From NCBI RefSeq assembly GCF_000429005.1, contig NZ_AUBA01000006.1, positions 1 through 64,000 of the forward strand: a DNA stretch of 64,000 nucleotides, given 5' to 3'. The notes under the pieces were generated by a model. That model searched no databases and was not told the DNA's origin. It worked only from the letters and a program-made list of their open reading frames with translations. Both the position numbers and the translations under genes were made by a program. This document shows positions 10,001-17,423 of the stretch, piece after piece (within the stretch, counting starts at the first letter, position 1; every line of letters begins with the position of its first letter). The DNA is from Novosphingobium acidiphilum DSM 19966. Lineage in GTDB: Bacteria; Pseudomonadota; Alphaproteobacteria; Sphingomonadales; Sphingomonadaceae.

Positions 10001-10122
10001 GTGGAGCCGGTGGACGCAGGCGCCGTTTGGGCCAGCACCGTGCCTGCGGAAAGACTGGCAACGATCATGGCCGATGCAGATGCAGAGCGCGCAAAGGCAC
10101 GCGCCAAATGATGGCGTTTCAT
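7048..10122 (-). CDS. TonB-dependent receptor (carbohydrate-locus type)
   Basis: An outer-membrane receptor of 1024 residues. A signal peptide lies near residues 10-32 (cleavage after VLAQ). A plug domain (DLVIESISPEDIGKFPDQN, then LQRLPGVQIDR) leads into a long beta-barrel ending in FGAKFKY, with the terminal aromatic residue expected for barrel assembly. The start at 10122 is supported by a GGAGGGG ribosome site. It belongs to the large TonB-receptor group of Xanthomonas and Caulobacter relatives, often linked to sugar uptake. It heads the operon with the halogenase-like gene and two glycosidases. Confidence 0.9.
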   Translation of the reverse strand: MKRHHLARAFARSASASAMIVASLSAGTVLAQTAPASTGSTPAATTPTADPANPIIVSGYRASLRNALNTKRNSDLVIESISPEDIGKFPDQNVAESLQRLPGVQIDRANGQGTSVLIDGLRQNATLLNGEVFLTGREFYVGGEASGGGAGANSQYASLEGVPSEEIGGIDVYKNPQASTVEGGIGGTINLKGIDPLAQKAGLTVAGNLRGTVSSGAKSVTPDGTLFVSYKVSDNFAVFAALSYDHEKTLTKTFQDANRNQWLLTDYVTTPQFGANGGGLTAASFAPGSTNYIIPQLAYFTNDNDDRRIFGASAGFAARLSDDLSASFVWFHSHEGDTDIQYSDKVWFNGQGSPAGTPASPGTPLPALLAGSPSSIDSNGVVQSGSFYANGAETSTLYQGTTAHADNFQAKLKFDNRNGLRLNWGGAYSKAGSDLEADQADVEHGQYNSFVTGNPTTSAPGCNNGASTCGTGGTPGYTFNWTNGGTSGLPGVAYNSDVLNNPNYTLFKSNWAWANTTRQSAWDLHFDAAWDVKPGMVIEAGVRGAGRDVNQIFGRYLITSPNGALINTCCQSAGGGNFVYYVDPGYANLPYSTALSNPNLAMTVNNFGAGTITVKNPYTGGMTNPATYLQTVWAGGGGGTNTTEQFFEDTLSSFAVNTKTTAAYLMTDVGEKSSAYHLNVGVRFVSTWLDINNAQTAAVPTFYGTASWNGVNNNNVPVSTNRHYDDWLPSVNFEYKLDDRQIVRFGAAKVMSPQDLFSLGLGNSYNFTRQTGGRINVNTGVADGFAFAGGSSGNAQLDPYRAWQGVADYENYFAPGSLISVAVFYKKVLNFVETLNVATTVNDDFGGTTADVSKPENAGSGWIWGIELGAQWQAREGALQGFGVAANYTRSQSSASLPTSFTTTAPIPGVAKNAFTINGFYEQHGFSARLSYSWRDKAINDSAAGATFSFNNQIGTSTTYEVFSAPYGQLDGQIGYDVNRNFGVVFSAQNLTKAAQHAYLQWTNEPFTYFNSGRRFFFGAKFKY

Positions 10123-10466
10123 GGGGTTCCCCTCCGAGTTTTGGCCGTGTCCCGTTTGCAGATTCGAGTCGTGCACGGTTTTGCGCGGCTCATGACGCAG
10201 CCTTCGCCATAAGGATTATTCCTGTATGACATCGATGTCAATTGCCAATCGGACAGCGGGCCGGCGGGGCTGGCGAGGGAACAAAAGGTGCCGATGCGGG
10301 CTTTGGTGCCTTGTCCATATCGAACCGTAATGCCACGATTTCCGGCGCAATTTCGGCATGACACCTTGACCCTCGTGGGATAAGCGCACTACAGGTTGTT
10401 GCCTTCGGGCGGCTTTTTTCGGCCTGTGTAAGCTGTCCTGCTGATCAAAAGAGAGATTTTTGCGGC
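10123..10466. other. Intergenic region between divergent receptor operon and manC
   Basis: This 344-base gap contains the leftward promoter and operator described separately. Near 10389-10431 there is a small structured leader before manC, with short GCC/GGC and ACAGG/CCTGT pairings and a T-run. No open frame with coding character was seen. Confidence 0.5.
10215..10241 (-). promoter_or_regulatory. Promoter with LacI-type operator palindrome
   Basis: TGACATCGATGTCA at 10227-10240 is a perfect 14-base palindrome with a central CG, the typical form of LacI-family operators. On the minus strand it overlaps a perfect -35 hexamer TTGACA (10236-10241). An AATAAT -10-like hexamer lies 15 bases further on (10215-10220). 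The start codon of the TonB receptor is about 100 bases downstream. Binding here would block RNA polymerase, so the nearby LacI-family gene is the obvious candidate repressor. Confidence 0.6.
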
Positions 10467-11507
10467 GTGACCAAGATCGTTCCAGTCATCTTGTGCGGGG
10501 GCAGTGGCACCCGCTTGTGGCCGCGTTCGCGCAAGGCCATGCCCAAGCCGTTTTTGCCGCTGGTGGGTGAAACCACGCTGTTTGCCGCAACCGCCTTGCG
10601 CTGCAGTCCCGACGCTGGCTTTGCCGAACCGGTGGTCGTGGCGGGCGCGGCGCATGTGCCGCTGGTGGAAAGCCAGTTGCCCGACGCGGGCGCGGGCTCG
10701 ATCATCGTCGAGCCTGCGGCCAGGAACACGGCTGCGGCCATTGCCCTGGCGGCGGCACGGCTGCCGGCCGAGGCAATCATGCTGGTCTGCCCTAGCGATC
10801 ATCACATCGGCAACACCGCGGCGTTTCAGGCGGCGGCAAGGGCTGCTGCGGATCTGGCGGCGCAGGACTGGCTGGTGTCATTCGGTATTGAGGCGACGGC
10901 ACCCGAAACCGGGTTTGGCTATCTCAAACGCGGTGCGCCGATTGCAGGATCGACGGGGTTTCAGGTCGAACGCTTTGTGGAAAAACCCGATCTGGATCGT
11001 GCGCGCGGTTTTCTTGCCGATGGCGGCTATTCATGGAACGGCGGCATATTCGCGTTTCGCGCCGGCGCGTTTCTGGACGAACTGTCGCGCCACCGGCCCG
11101 ATATAGCAGACGCGGTGCGCGCAGCGGTCGCCGCCGGGCACGAGGACGGCGACCGGTTCCATCCCGATCCGGCGATCTTTGGCGCGATCGACGGCGATTC
11201 GGTGGATTATGCAGTGATGGAAAAGACCGCGCGCGCCGCGATGGTACCGGTGTCGATGGACTGGTCGGATATCGGCAACTGGCAGGCGCTGCACGATGCC
11301 CTGCCGCATGATGCCCAGGGCAACGTGGTGCGGGGGCAGGTTGAATTGAAGGACTGCCGCAATGTCCACGTGCAGACCGACGGGCCGCGCGTGTCGGTGA
11401 TCGGGGTCGAGGGTCTGATCATCGTGGTCGATGGCAACGATGTGATGATCACCACACCCGCCGGCGCGCAGCTGGTTGGCAAACTGCATGGTGCCGTGAA
11501 CCAGTGA
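10467..11507 (+). CDS. manC: Mannose-1-phosphate guanylyltransferase
   Basis: The enzyme makes GDP-mannose from mannose-1-phosphate and GTP in the cytoplasm, for polysaccharide or glycoconjugate synthesis. The N-terminus reads ILCGGSGTRLWPRSR, the nucleotidyltransferase signature, and FVEKP appears mid-protein. At 346 residues it is the monofunctional form, without the C-terminal cupin isomerase domain of longer ManC/AlgA proteins. That activity is supplied by the next gene. The start is GTG 10467, preceded by GAGAGA. The stop overlaps the start of the next gene. Confidence 0.92.
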   Translation: MTKIVPVILCGGSGTRLWPRSRKAMPKPFLPLVGETTLFAATALRCSPDAGFAEPVVVAGAAHVPLVESQLPDAGAGSIIVEPAARNTAAAIALAAARLPAEAIMLVCPSDHHIGNTAAFQAAARAAADLAAQDWLVSFGIEATAPETGFGYLKRGAPIAGSTGFQVERFVEKPDLDRARGFLADGGYSWNGGIFAFRAGAFLDELSRHRPDIADAVRAAVAAGHEDGDRFHPDPAIFGAIDGDSVDYAVMEKTARAAMVPVSMDWSDIGNWQALHDALPHDAQGNVVRGQVELKDCRNVHVQTDGPRVSVIGVEGLIIVVDGNDVMITTPAGAQLVGKLHGAVNQ

Positions 11508-12310
11508 CCGCACTGCCGATCCGTCTGGTGGACAAACCGTGGGGCATGGATGTGCTGCCTGCACCTTTTGCGGCAGCGCCCGGTCGGCGTATCGGCGAAA
11601 TCTGGTTCGAGCCGCCCGCGGCACTGCCATCGCTGCTGATCAAATATATCTTCACCAGCGAAAAGCTGTCGGTGCAGGTCCATCCGGACGACGCGCAGGC
11701 GCTGGCCGCGGGTGAAACCGACAGTGGCAAGGACGAATGCTGGCTGGTGATCCATGCCGAGCCCGGCGCTGCACTGGGTGTCGGGTTTGATCGGCCGATC
11801 GATCATGGCGCGATGCGTGCCGCCGCGCTGGACGGCAGCATCGAACATCTGTTGACGTGGTATCCGGTCAGGCCGGGTGATTTCTTCCAGATCCCGGCGG
11901 GCACGGTCCATGCCATCGGCGCCGGGGTCGGACTGATCGAGATTCAGCAGAATTCCGACATCACCTATCGCCTGTTTGACTATGGCCGGCCGCGCCCGCT
12001 GCACCTTGAAGCCGGAATCGCGGTGGCAAACGGGGTGCCGCACGAACCGTCACTGCGCCGCCATATTGCCGATGCGGGCACGATCGAACTGGCCGATGGC
12101 CGTTATTTCCAGGCGCATCGCATCGCGGGCCGGCCCGACGCGGCGCTGCGCGCGATCTATGCCGGCCCGGTGCTGATACTGCCCCGCCAGGGGACGGTGC
12201 GGATCGGCGATACCCTGGTTTCCCCCGGTGATTGTGCCGAGGCGGCAGGGCTTGACGCGGTGGCGTTTGATGGCGACGGTCTGACAATCGTGGTGCGCGC
12301 CAAGGCCTGA
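11504..12310 (+). CDS. manA: Mannose-6-phosphate isomerase, class I type
   Basis: A short type I phosphomannose isomerase of 268 residues that interconverts fructose-6-phosphate and mannose-6-phosphate. The metal-site motif LSVQVHPDD (Q and H ligands) is near residues 63-71, and the second cluster AGTVHAIG lies further on. GTG 11504 overlaps the manC stop (GTGA), indicating coupling. Together manC and manA supply both ends of the GDP-mannose route, with phosphomannomutase expected elsewhere. They could also feed mannose from the adjacent mannanase locus into glycolysis. Confidence 0.9.
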   Translation: MTALPIRLVDKPWGMDVLPAPFAAAPGRRIGEIWFEPPAALPSLLIKYIFTSEKLSVQVHPDDAQALAAGETDSGKDECWLVIHAEPGAALGVGFDRPIDHGAMRAAALDGSIEHLLTWYPVRPGDFFQIPAGTVHAIGAGVGLIEIQQNSDITYRLFDYGRPRPLHLEAGIAVANGVPHEPSLRRHIADAGTIELADGRYFQAHRIAGRPDAALRAIYAGPVLILPRQGTVRIGDTLVSPGDCAEAAGLDAVAFDGDGLTIVVRAKA

Positions 12311-12337
12311 TCGGCCGTCGCAAAAGGATTGTTGGCA

Positions 12338-13285
12338 ATGACGGGTCCGAAGGTCCCAGCGTTCGATATTGCAACGGTGGTCAACCAGTTGCGCGATGTG
12401 CGCAAAACCTGGCGGCATGCCCAGGGCCATGTCGGCGAATTCGGTGCGCAAGGGTTTCCTTCGCGCCAGACCATCGGGCAGATCATCGATATTCTGTCTG
12501 CTGCGCTGTTTCCGCTGCGGCTGGGACCGCCCGAACTGACCATGCGCGACGAAGATGCATTCGTGCAGTCCAGTCTGGAATCAGCCTTGCCCTTGCTGGC
12601 GACGCAAGTGCGCAGGGAATTGTACTATGTGCGGCCCGATCGCGGGTCGCAGGCGATCGAACGCGCAGTCACCGCGATTGTCGAAGAGCTGACGTTGCGC
12701 CTGCCGGCGATCCGGCGACTTCTCGACAGCGATCTCGAGGCGGCGTTCAACGGTGATCCGGCGGCGCGCAGCGTCGATGAAGTGCTGTTGTGCTATCCTG
12801 GCACGATTGCGTTGATCCACCACCGTGTCGCGCACGAACTGTATCTGCTGGGTGCGCCGCTGGTGGCGCGGATCATGGCCGAAAACGCGCATTCGCGCAC
12901 CGGGATCGATATCCATCCCGGGGCATCGATCGGCCACAGTTTCTTTATCGATCACGGGACCGGGGTGGTGATCGGTCAGACTGCGATCATCGGTGACCGG
13001 GTGCGTCTGTATCAGGCGGTCACGCTGGGTGCGCGCAGCTTTGCCACCGATGCCGAAGGACGGCTGTTGAACGAGCCGCGCCATCCGATCATCGAAGATG
13101 ACGTTACGATCTATGCCGGGGCAACCGTGCTGGGCCGGATCACGATCGGCAAGGGATCGGTGATCGGGGGCAATGTCTGGCTGACCCGTTCGGTGCCCTG
13201 TGGCAGCCGCGTGCGCCAGACCCAGCCCAGCATCAACATCGAAACAACCGATCCCTGCGATCCCAGCGACTGGTCGTCCTTGTAA
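12338..13285 (+). CDS. epsC: Serine O-acetyltransferase (EpsC-like)
   Basis: Catalyses acetyl-CoA + L-serine to O-acetylserine, the first step of cysteine synthesis. The protein has 315 residues. The C-terminal left-handed beta-helix carries the SAT signature (GIDIHPGASIGHSFFIDHGTG, shown in part) with catalytic histidines, followed by VIGQTAIIGDRVRLYQ. The long N-terminal helical part matches the EpsC-type subgroup rather than the 273-residue E. coli CysE. ATG 12338 is preferred over an upstream TTG because AAAGGA sits about ten bases before it. A hairpin terminator follows at 13299. Confidence 0.88.
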   Translation: MTGPKVPAFDIATVVNQLRDVRKTWRHAQGHVGEFGAQGFPSRQTIGQIIDILSAALFPLRLGPPELTMRDEDAFVQSSLESALPLLATQVRRELYYVRPDRGSQAIERAVTAIVEELTLRLPAIRRLLDSDLEAAFNGDPAARSVDEVLLCYPGTIALIHHRVAHELYLLGAPLVARIMAENAHSRTGIDIHPGASIGHSFFIDHGTGVVIGQTAIIGDRVRLYQAVTLGARSFATDAEGRLLNEPRHPIIEDDVTIYAGATVLGRITIGKGSVIGGNVWLTRSVPCGSRVRQTQPSINIETTDPCDPSDWSSL

Positions 13286-13298
13286 CACATCCGGCAAA

Positions 13299-13328
13299 AG
13301 GCCCCTTCGGACAATGCCGAAGGGGCCT
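13299..13328. terminator. Hairpin between convergent genes
   Basis: A perfect 12-base stem (AGGCCCCTTCGG / CCGAAGGGGCCT) has a six-base loop. On the minus strand it is followed by TTTTGCC, so it suits the leftward gene best, though it may act in both directions. Confidence 0.7.
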
Positions 13329-13347
13329 GTCGTCGATCATCGGTTGA

Positions 13348-14160
13348 TCACGGGCGATGCCATTCGCGGCCGCCGCGATACCCGCCATGGTAACCGCCGC
13401 GGTACGGACCGCGATAGGTGTGATAATACCAGGCATGATAGGGATAGGGGCGATAGGCCCAGGCTCCGCCAACGAACACCCACGGCTGATACCAGCCCGG
13501 CGCTGCATAATAATATCCGGGATAGCTGTAGGGATAGGCGGGGGCGCCTGCGCGCACGACATAGCCGGGAGGGCATCCGGGGCTGGTGGCGTTGTTTTCG
13601 GAACCGGCAATGGCCGCGCCTGTGCCTGCGCCAACCACTGCGCCAAAGGCAGCCGAACCGCCGCTGTGACGCCCGCCCGCCGCACCGCCGACAATCGCGC
13701 CCAGTACGCCACCGATCACCGCGCCTGCGGCGACGTTGCCATGCGATTTGACGCAATATTGTGCCGCCCACCGTTGGGCATCGGCGGCATAGCGCGCGTC
13801 AGTGGCCTGTTGCGCGGCGTAATCGGGCGTAGGCGCATAACCGGGGGGCGGCGGCGGCGCTTGACCCGGGGCATAGCCCTGTGGCGGGGCGGGTTCGGGC
13901 GGCGGTGCGGATGCATCGCCATTATAACCCGGCGGCGGCGGCTGGTTGGGATCATAGCCCTGCCGCTGGTTCTGGTCATAGCCTTGCGGCTGGTTCTGGT
14001 CATAGCCCTGCGGTGGCGGGGGCGGCTGGTTCTGATCGTAACCCTGCTGGGGCGGATAAGGCTGGGTCTGCGCAGAGGCAGCGACCGAGCCCAAAACCAT
14101 CGAGACAACCGCAATCGCGGCAAGGCCCGTGCTGTGGCGAAGGTGAGCCGGTTTGAACAT
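13348..14160 (-). CDS. Secreted glycine-zipper protein with QGYDQNQ repeats
   Basis: An exported protein of 270 residues and unknown function. The signal peptide spans roughly residues 1-30 (AAIAVVSMVLGSVAASAQ). A proline, glutamine and tyrosine-rich region holds several copies of QGYDQNQ or close variants (about 38-75). Then comes a glycine-zipper segment (AGAVIGGVLGAIVGGAAGG, about 146-164), as in outer-membrane lipoprotein-like 2TM glycine-zipper proteins. The C-terminus is Tyr/Gly/Arg-rich (PYRGGYHGGYRGG). A cell-envelope or surface role is inferred from composition only. Confidence 0.75.
   Translation of the reverse strand: MFKPAHLRHSTGLAAIAVVSMVLGSVAASAQTQPYPPQQGYDQNQPPPPPQGYDQNQPQGYDQNQRQGYDPNQPPPPGYNGDASAPPPEPAPPQGYAPGQAPPPPPGYAPTPDYAAQQATDARYAADAQRWAAQYCVKSHGNVAAGAVIGGVLGAIVGGAAGGRHSGGSAAFGAVVGAGTGAAIAGSENNATSPGCPPGYVVRAGAPAYPYSYPGYYYAAPGWYQPWVFVGGAWAYRPYPYHAWYYHTYRGPYRGGYHGGYRGGREWHRP
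13941..14047 (-). repeat. In-gene tandem repeats encoding QGYDQNQ units
   Basis: Several imperfect units built around the plus-strand phrase GGCTGGTTCTGGTCATAGCC recur here. They encode the repeated QGYDQNQ segment of the secreted protein. Two neighbouring units are nearly identical, so copy number may vary by slippage. Confidence 0.7.
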
Positions 14161-14317
14161 GATCAGTCAATCCCTGTTTCGGCCAACTGGTGCGGCGCAA
14201 TCGCGCACCACCGTGGCGTCGGACAAGCGGTTTATCAACGCCCACCTGAACACAGGATGATTATCCGCGATCGTGCGCGGCCAGGACAAAGTGATACAAT
14301 TGGATGCGCCCGCCGCA

Positions 14318-15403
14318 TCACAGCACGAAGTCCGCGGCCGCAAGACCGAACACGTTTTTCAGCGTTATCATGAAATCGGCGGTTCCCCCGCCGGTCAGGT
14401 CCCCGGTGATGGTGACCCCGGTGCCGGTTACGTCATAGCGCACTTCGCCGGCATGCCCGTCGAATGCAGCGGTGCCGATAAAGGTCAAATGCCCGGCCCC
14501 CCCCGAAGGCAGCGCGCTGTCGAAAGCCGACAGGTCGATCACATCATGCGTGCCGGCGTGAAATCGCTGGATCGAATCCGCGGTGGCCGTGGTCAACCCG
14601 CCGGTATGGCCGGGCGCAAAGACAAAACTGTCCGAGCCGGCGCCGCCGACCATGATCGTCCGTCCGGTTCCCGCATAGATGGTGTCGATGCCCGATCCCG
14701 CTGTAAGCGTGTCGGTTCCCGCACCGCCCCGGATCGTATTGGTGCCGGCACCACCAAAGATGAAATCGGTGCCGGCACCTGCGGTCAGCACGTCGTTGCC
14801 CGGCCCGCCATAAATCACCGTTTTGCCAGGCCCGGCGGTGATCGTGTCATTGCCTGACAGGCCCACCAGCAATTCCTTGCCATGGCCGCCCTGCAGCACG
14901 GGATTGCTGCTGGTGGCGTAATAGACTGCCGAATTGGGAAAGAACGTGAAGGCGCTGTCGACGTCAAAGGCGATGGACTGCGCCTTTGCCCCTGACGGGT
15001 TCACACCCAGCACAAACAGCGCCCCGTTCAGCGCAGACAGCGTGCCGTTTTCAAGAATGAACGAATCGAGCGGCATGGCCGCCAGCGCCAGGCCCACGGC
15101 GCTGACCCCGACCACGGTGAAATTCATCTGACCCACCAGCGATTTGCCCACAAACGCATCGAGCACCAGCGTATTGCTGGTGTCCGACACGCTGGCCACT
15201 TCGAAGGTGACATCCTTCAGCGTGAAGAACGCCCCGCCCAGCGTGCCGGTCATGCCCGAATAGGTTATGACCTCGCTGGTCGACGTCGAACTGACCGTGA
15301 CCGAGCCGTTGATCAGCGTGGCAGCAGCGGTGGCAAAGGCATTCCAGCCGAATGTCAGCCCGACAAGCGGGTCAAGATTGCCCAGTGAAACCGTCGTGAC
15401 CAT
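14318..15403 (-). CDS. RTX / hemolysin-type calcium-binding secreted protein
   Basis: A 361-residue protein without a cleavable signal peptide. Residues about 172-262 hold degenerate RTX nonapeptides (GLSGNDTIT, GGPGNDVLT, GGAGTDTLT, GGAGSDSFVF) that would form a calcium-binding beta-roll. The protein ends in ADFVL, like many type I secretion signals. The N-terminal 170 residues are beta-rich and unrecognised. No adjacent ABC/MFP/TolC secretion genes are seen, so a distant type I system is presumed. It lies between the repeat protein and pckA with its own 165-base upstream region. Confidence 0.8.
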   Translation of the reverse strand: MVTTVSLGNLDPLVGLTFGWNAFATAAATLINGSVTVSSTSTSEVITYSGMTGTLGGAFFTLKDVTFEVASVSDTSNTLVLDAFVGKSLVGQMNFTVVGVSAVGLALAAMPLDSFILENGTLSALNGALFVLGVNPSGAKAQSIAFDVDSAFTFFPNSAVYYATSSNPVLQGGHGKELLVGLSGNDTITAGPGKTVIYGGPGNDVLTAGAGTDFIFGGAGTNTIRGGAGTDTLTAGSGIDTIYAGTGRTIMVGGAGSDSFVFAPGHTGGLTTATADSIQRFHAGTHDVIDLSAFDSALPSGGAGHLTFIGTAAFDGHAGEVRYDVTGTGVTITGDLTGGGTADFMITLKNVFGLAAADFVL

Positions 15404-15568
15404 GATCCAACCCGCGATGGTGGCGTGTGCGGTGCACAGGACGCCAGCGTCGCATTGCGCGCAACGCGGGTTGGTTCCACTTCGGAGCTACAAGCGGCCC
15501 GATCGAACAACGCCGCCGTCGACCGGGGGCGGGGTTGTTCGTGTCGGTTTATGCCCGGCGCGGGACCG

Positions 15569-17173
15569 TCAGGCTGCAACCGGCGCGGCGGCACGGACGC
15601 CGGCATCGACATGGTCGGCAAACTGACCGAAATTGTCGATGAACTTGCCCACCAGATCGCGCGCGGTGCGATCATAGGCCTGTGGATCGGCCCAGGCCCC
15701 GCGCGGATCGAGCAGACGTGTGTCGACGCCGGGCACGGCCACCGGCACCTCGAACCCGAAATTGGGGTCGATCCGGAATTCGGCATTGTTCAGGCTGCCG
15801 TCGAGTGCGGCATTCAGCAGCGCGCGGGTCGCCTTGATCGGCATGCGGCTGATGCCCGGATCGGTTGCCTTGCCACCCGACCAGCCGGTGTTGACCAGCC
15901 AGCATTTCACCCCGCCCTGGTTGATCCGTTCTTTCAACAGGTTGCCATAGACCGACGGGTGGCGCGGCATGAACGGTGCGCCAAAGCAGGTCGAAAACGT
16001 TGCTTCGGGCTCGGTCACGCCGATTTCGGTGCCGGCCACGCGCGCGGTATAGCCCGACAGGAAATGGTACATTGCCTGATCGGGGGTCAGCCGCGCGATC
16101 GGGGGCAGCACACCATAGGCATCGGCGGTCAGAAAGATGATGTTCTGCGGCACCGGGCCCAGATTGTCGGCACTGGCATTGGGAATGAAATCGATCGGGT
16201 AAGACCCGCGACTGTTTTCCGCCAGGCTGCCGTCGTCGAGATCGATTTCACGCGTGACGGGATCGATCACCACGTTTTCCAGCACCGTGCCGAACCGTTT
16301 GGTCGTGGCGAAAATCTCGGGCTCTGCCTCGGCCGACAGGCGGATCATCTTGGCATAGCAGCCGCCTTCGAAATTGAACACCGCTGTGTCCGACCAGCCA
16401 TGTTCATCGTCGCCGATCAGCGTGCGGCTGGCATCAGCCGACAGCGTGGTCTTGCCAGTGCCCGACAGGCCGAAAAACACCGCCGTATCGCCAGCGGGGC
16501 CGATATTGGCCGAACAGTGCATCGGCATCACGCCTTTGGCCGGCAGCAGATAATTCAGGATGCCGAACACCGACTTCTTCATCTCGCCGGCATAGGCGGT
16601 GCCGCCGATCAGGATCAGCTTTTCGGTAAAATTGACCGCGATCACGGTTTCGCTGCGGCAACCGTGGCGGGCCGGGTCTGCGCGGAAACTGGGCAGATCG
16701 ATAATCGTGTATTCGGGCACGAATTCGGCCAGCTGGTCGGCATCGGGGCGCACCAGCAGCGTGCGGATGAACAGGTTGTGCCAGGCAAATTCATTGATCA
16801 CCCGCACGTTGACGCGGTGTTCGGCCTGGCTGCCGCCGAACAGGTCGGCCACATACAGCTGGTCCTTGTCCGCCAGCGCGGCCAGGAAATCGGCCTTGAG
16901 CGTGGCAAATTGGTCGGGTGTCATCGCGACGTTGGTCTTGCCCCACCAGATCGTGTCTTCGCTCAGCGCATCGCGTACGAAAAACTTGTCCTTGGCCGAA
17001 CGACCGGTGTGTTTTCCGGTGGCGACCACAAACGGGCCGTCCTTGGCCAGCAGGCCTTCGCCATTGCGCACGGCGTGTTCCACCAGCGGAGCGGTGCCGA
17101 GGTTTGCATGCAGCGTTGCCGGCTCGGGAAAACCCTGCGCGGCAAGCGACACATTGAGGCGGTTTTCGGACAC
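15569..17173 (-). CDS. pckA: Phosphoenolpyruvate carboxykinase (ATP)
   Basis: A gluconeogenic enzyme converting oxaloacetate + ATP to PEP + CO2 in the cytoplasm. Its 534 residues match the family norm. GLSGTGKTTLSAD is the kinase-1a P-loop and MHCSANIG precedes it, both characteristic of ATP-dependent PCK. The start is GTG 17173, with GGGAGA nine bases upstream. It is divergent from chvI, the regulator known to be genetically linked with pckA in many alphaproteobacteria. Confidence 0.95.
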   Translation of the reverse strand: MSENRLNVSLAAQGFPEPATLHANLGTAPLVEHAVRNGEGLLAKDGPFVVATGKHTGRSAKDKFFVRDALSEDTIWWGKTNVAMTPDQFATLKADFLAALADKDQLYVADLFGGSQAEHRVNVRVINEFAWHNLFIRTLLVRPDADQLAEFVPEYTIIDLPSFRADPARHGCRSETVIAVNFTEKLILIGGTAYAGEMKKSVFGILNYLLPAKGVMPMHCSANIGPAGDTAVFFGLSGTGKTTLSADASRTLIGDDEHGWSDTAVFNFEGGCYAKMIRLSAEAEPEIFATTKRFGTVLENVVIDPVTREIDLDDGSLAENSRGSYPIDFIPNASADNLGPVPQNIIFLTADAYGVLPPIARLTPDQAMYHFLSGYTARVAGTEIGVTEPEATFSTCFGAPFMPRHPSVYGNLLKERINQGGVKCWLVNTGWSGGKATDPGISRMPIKATRALLNAALDGSLNNAEFRIDPNFGFEVPVAVPGVDTRLLDPRGAWADPQAYDRTARDLVGKFIDNFGQFADHVDAGVRAAAPVAA

Positions 17174-17423
17174 TCGGCAATTCTCCCGATGGGCGGCCGC
17201 GGGGGCGGCCGCGCACTTCTGGCGTAAAGTTTCGAATACGAATGCACAGACTCGTCAGCGGCGCATACTGACAGAAAATTGCGGCGTCAAACGCGTGGTC
17301 GCAAACAAGAATTTTGCGTGGCAAATTGCAAGGATTGCAACCGCAATGGCCCCGGGGCGGGGCGCGGTTGCAGTGGGCGGGTTTACCCGTTAATCCCGCC
17401 ACGGATGCGCGAACAAGCCGATC
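17174..17423. promoter_or_regulatory. Divergent pckA / chvI regulatory region
   Basis: This 250-base spacer must hold both promoters. An inverted repeat TGCAACCGC (17336-17344) / GCGGTTGCA (17364-17372) and a GC palindrome of GCGGCCGC units near 17191 are visible. Neither can be assigned to a specific regulator by eye. Confidence 0.4.

Noticed and set aside
17191..17212. GC-rich palindrome of GCGGCCGC units near the pckA start as a terminator
   Set aside because: Lies upstream of pckA rather than after a gene and has no T-run; kept only as part of the regulatory region.
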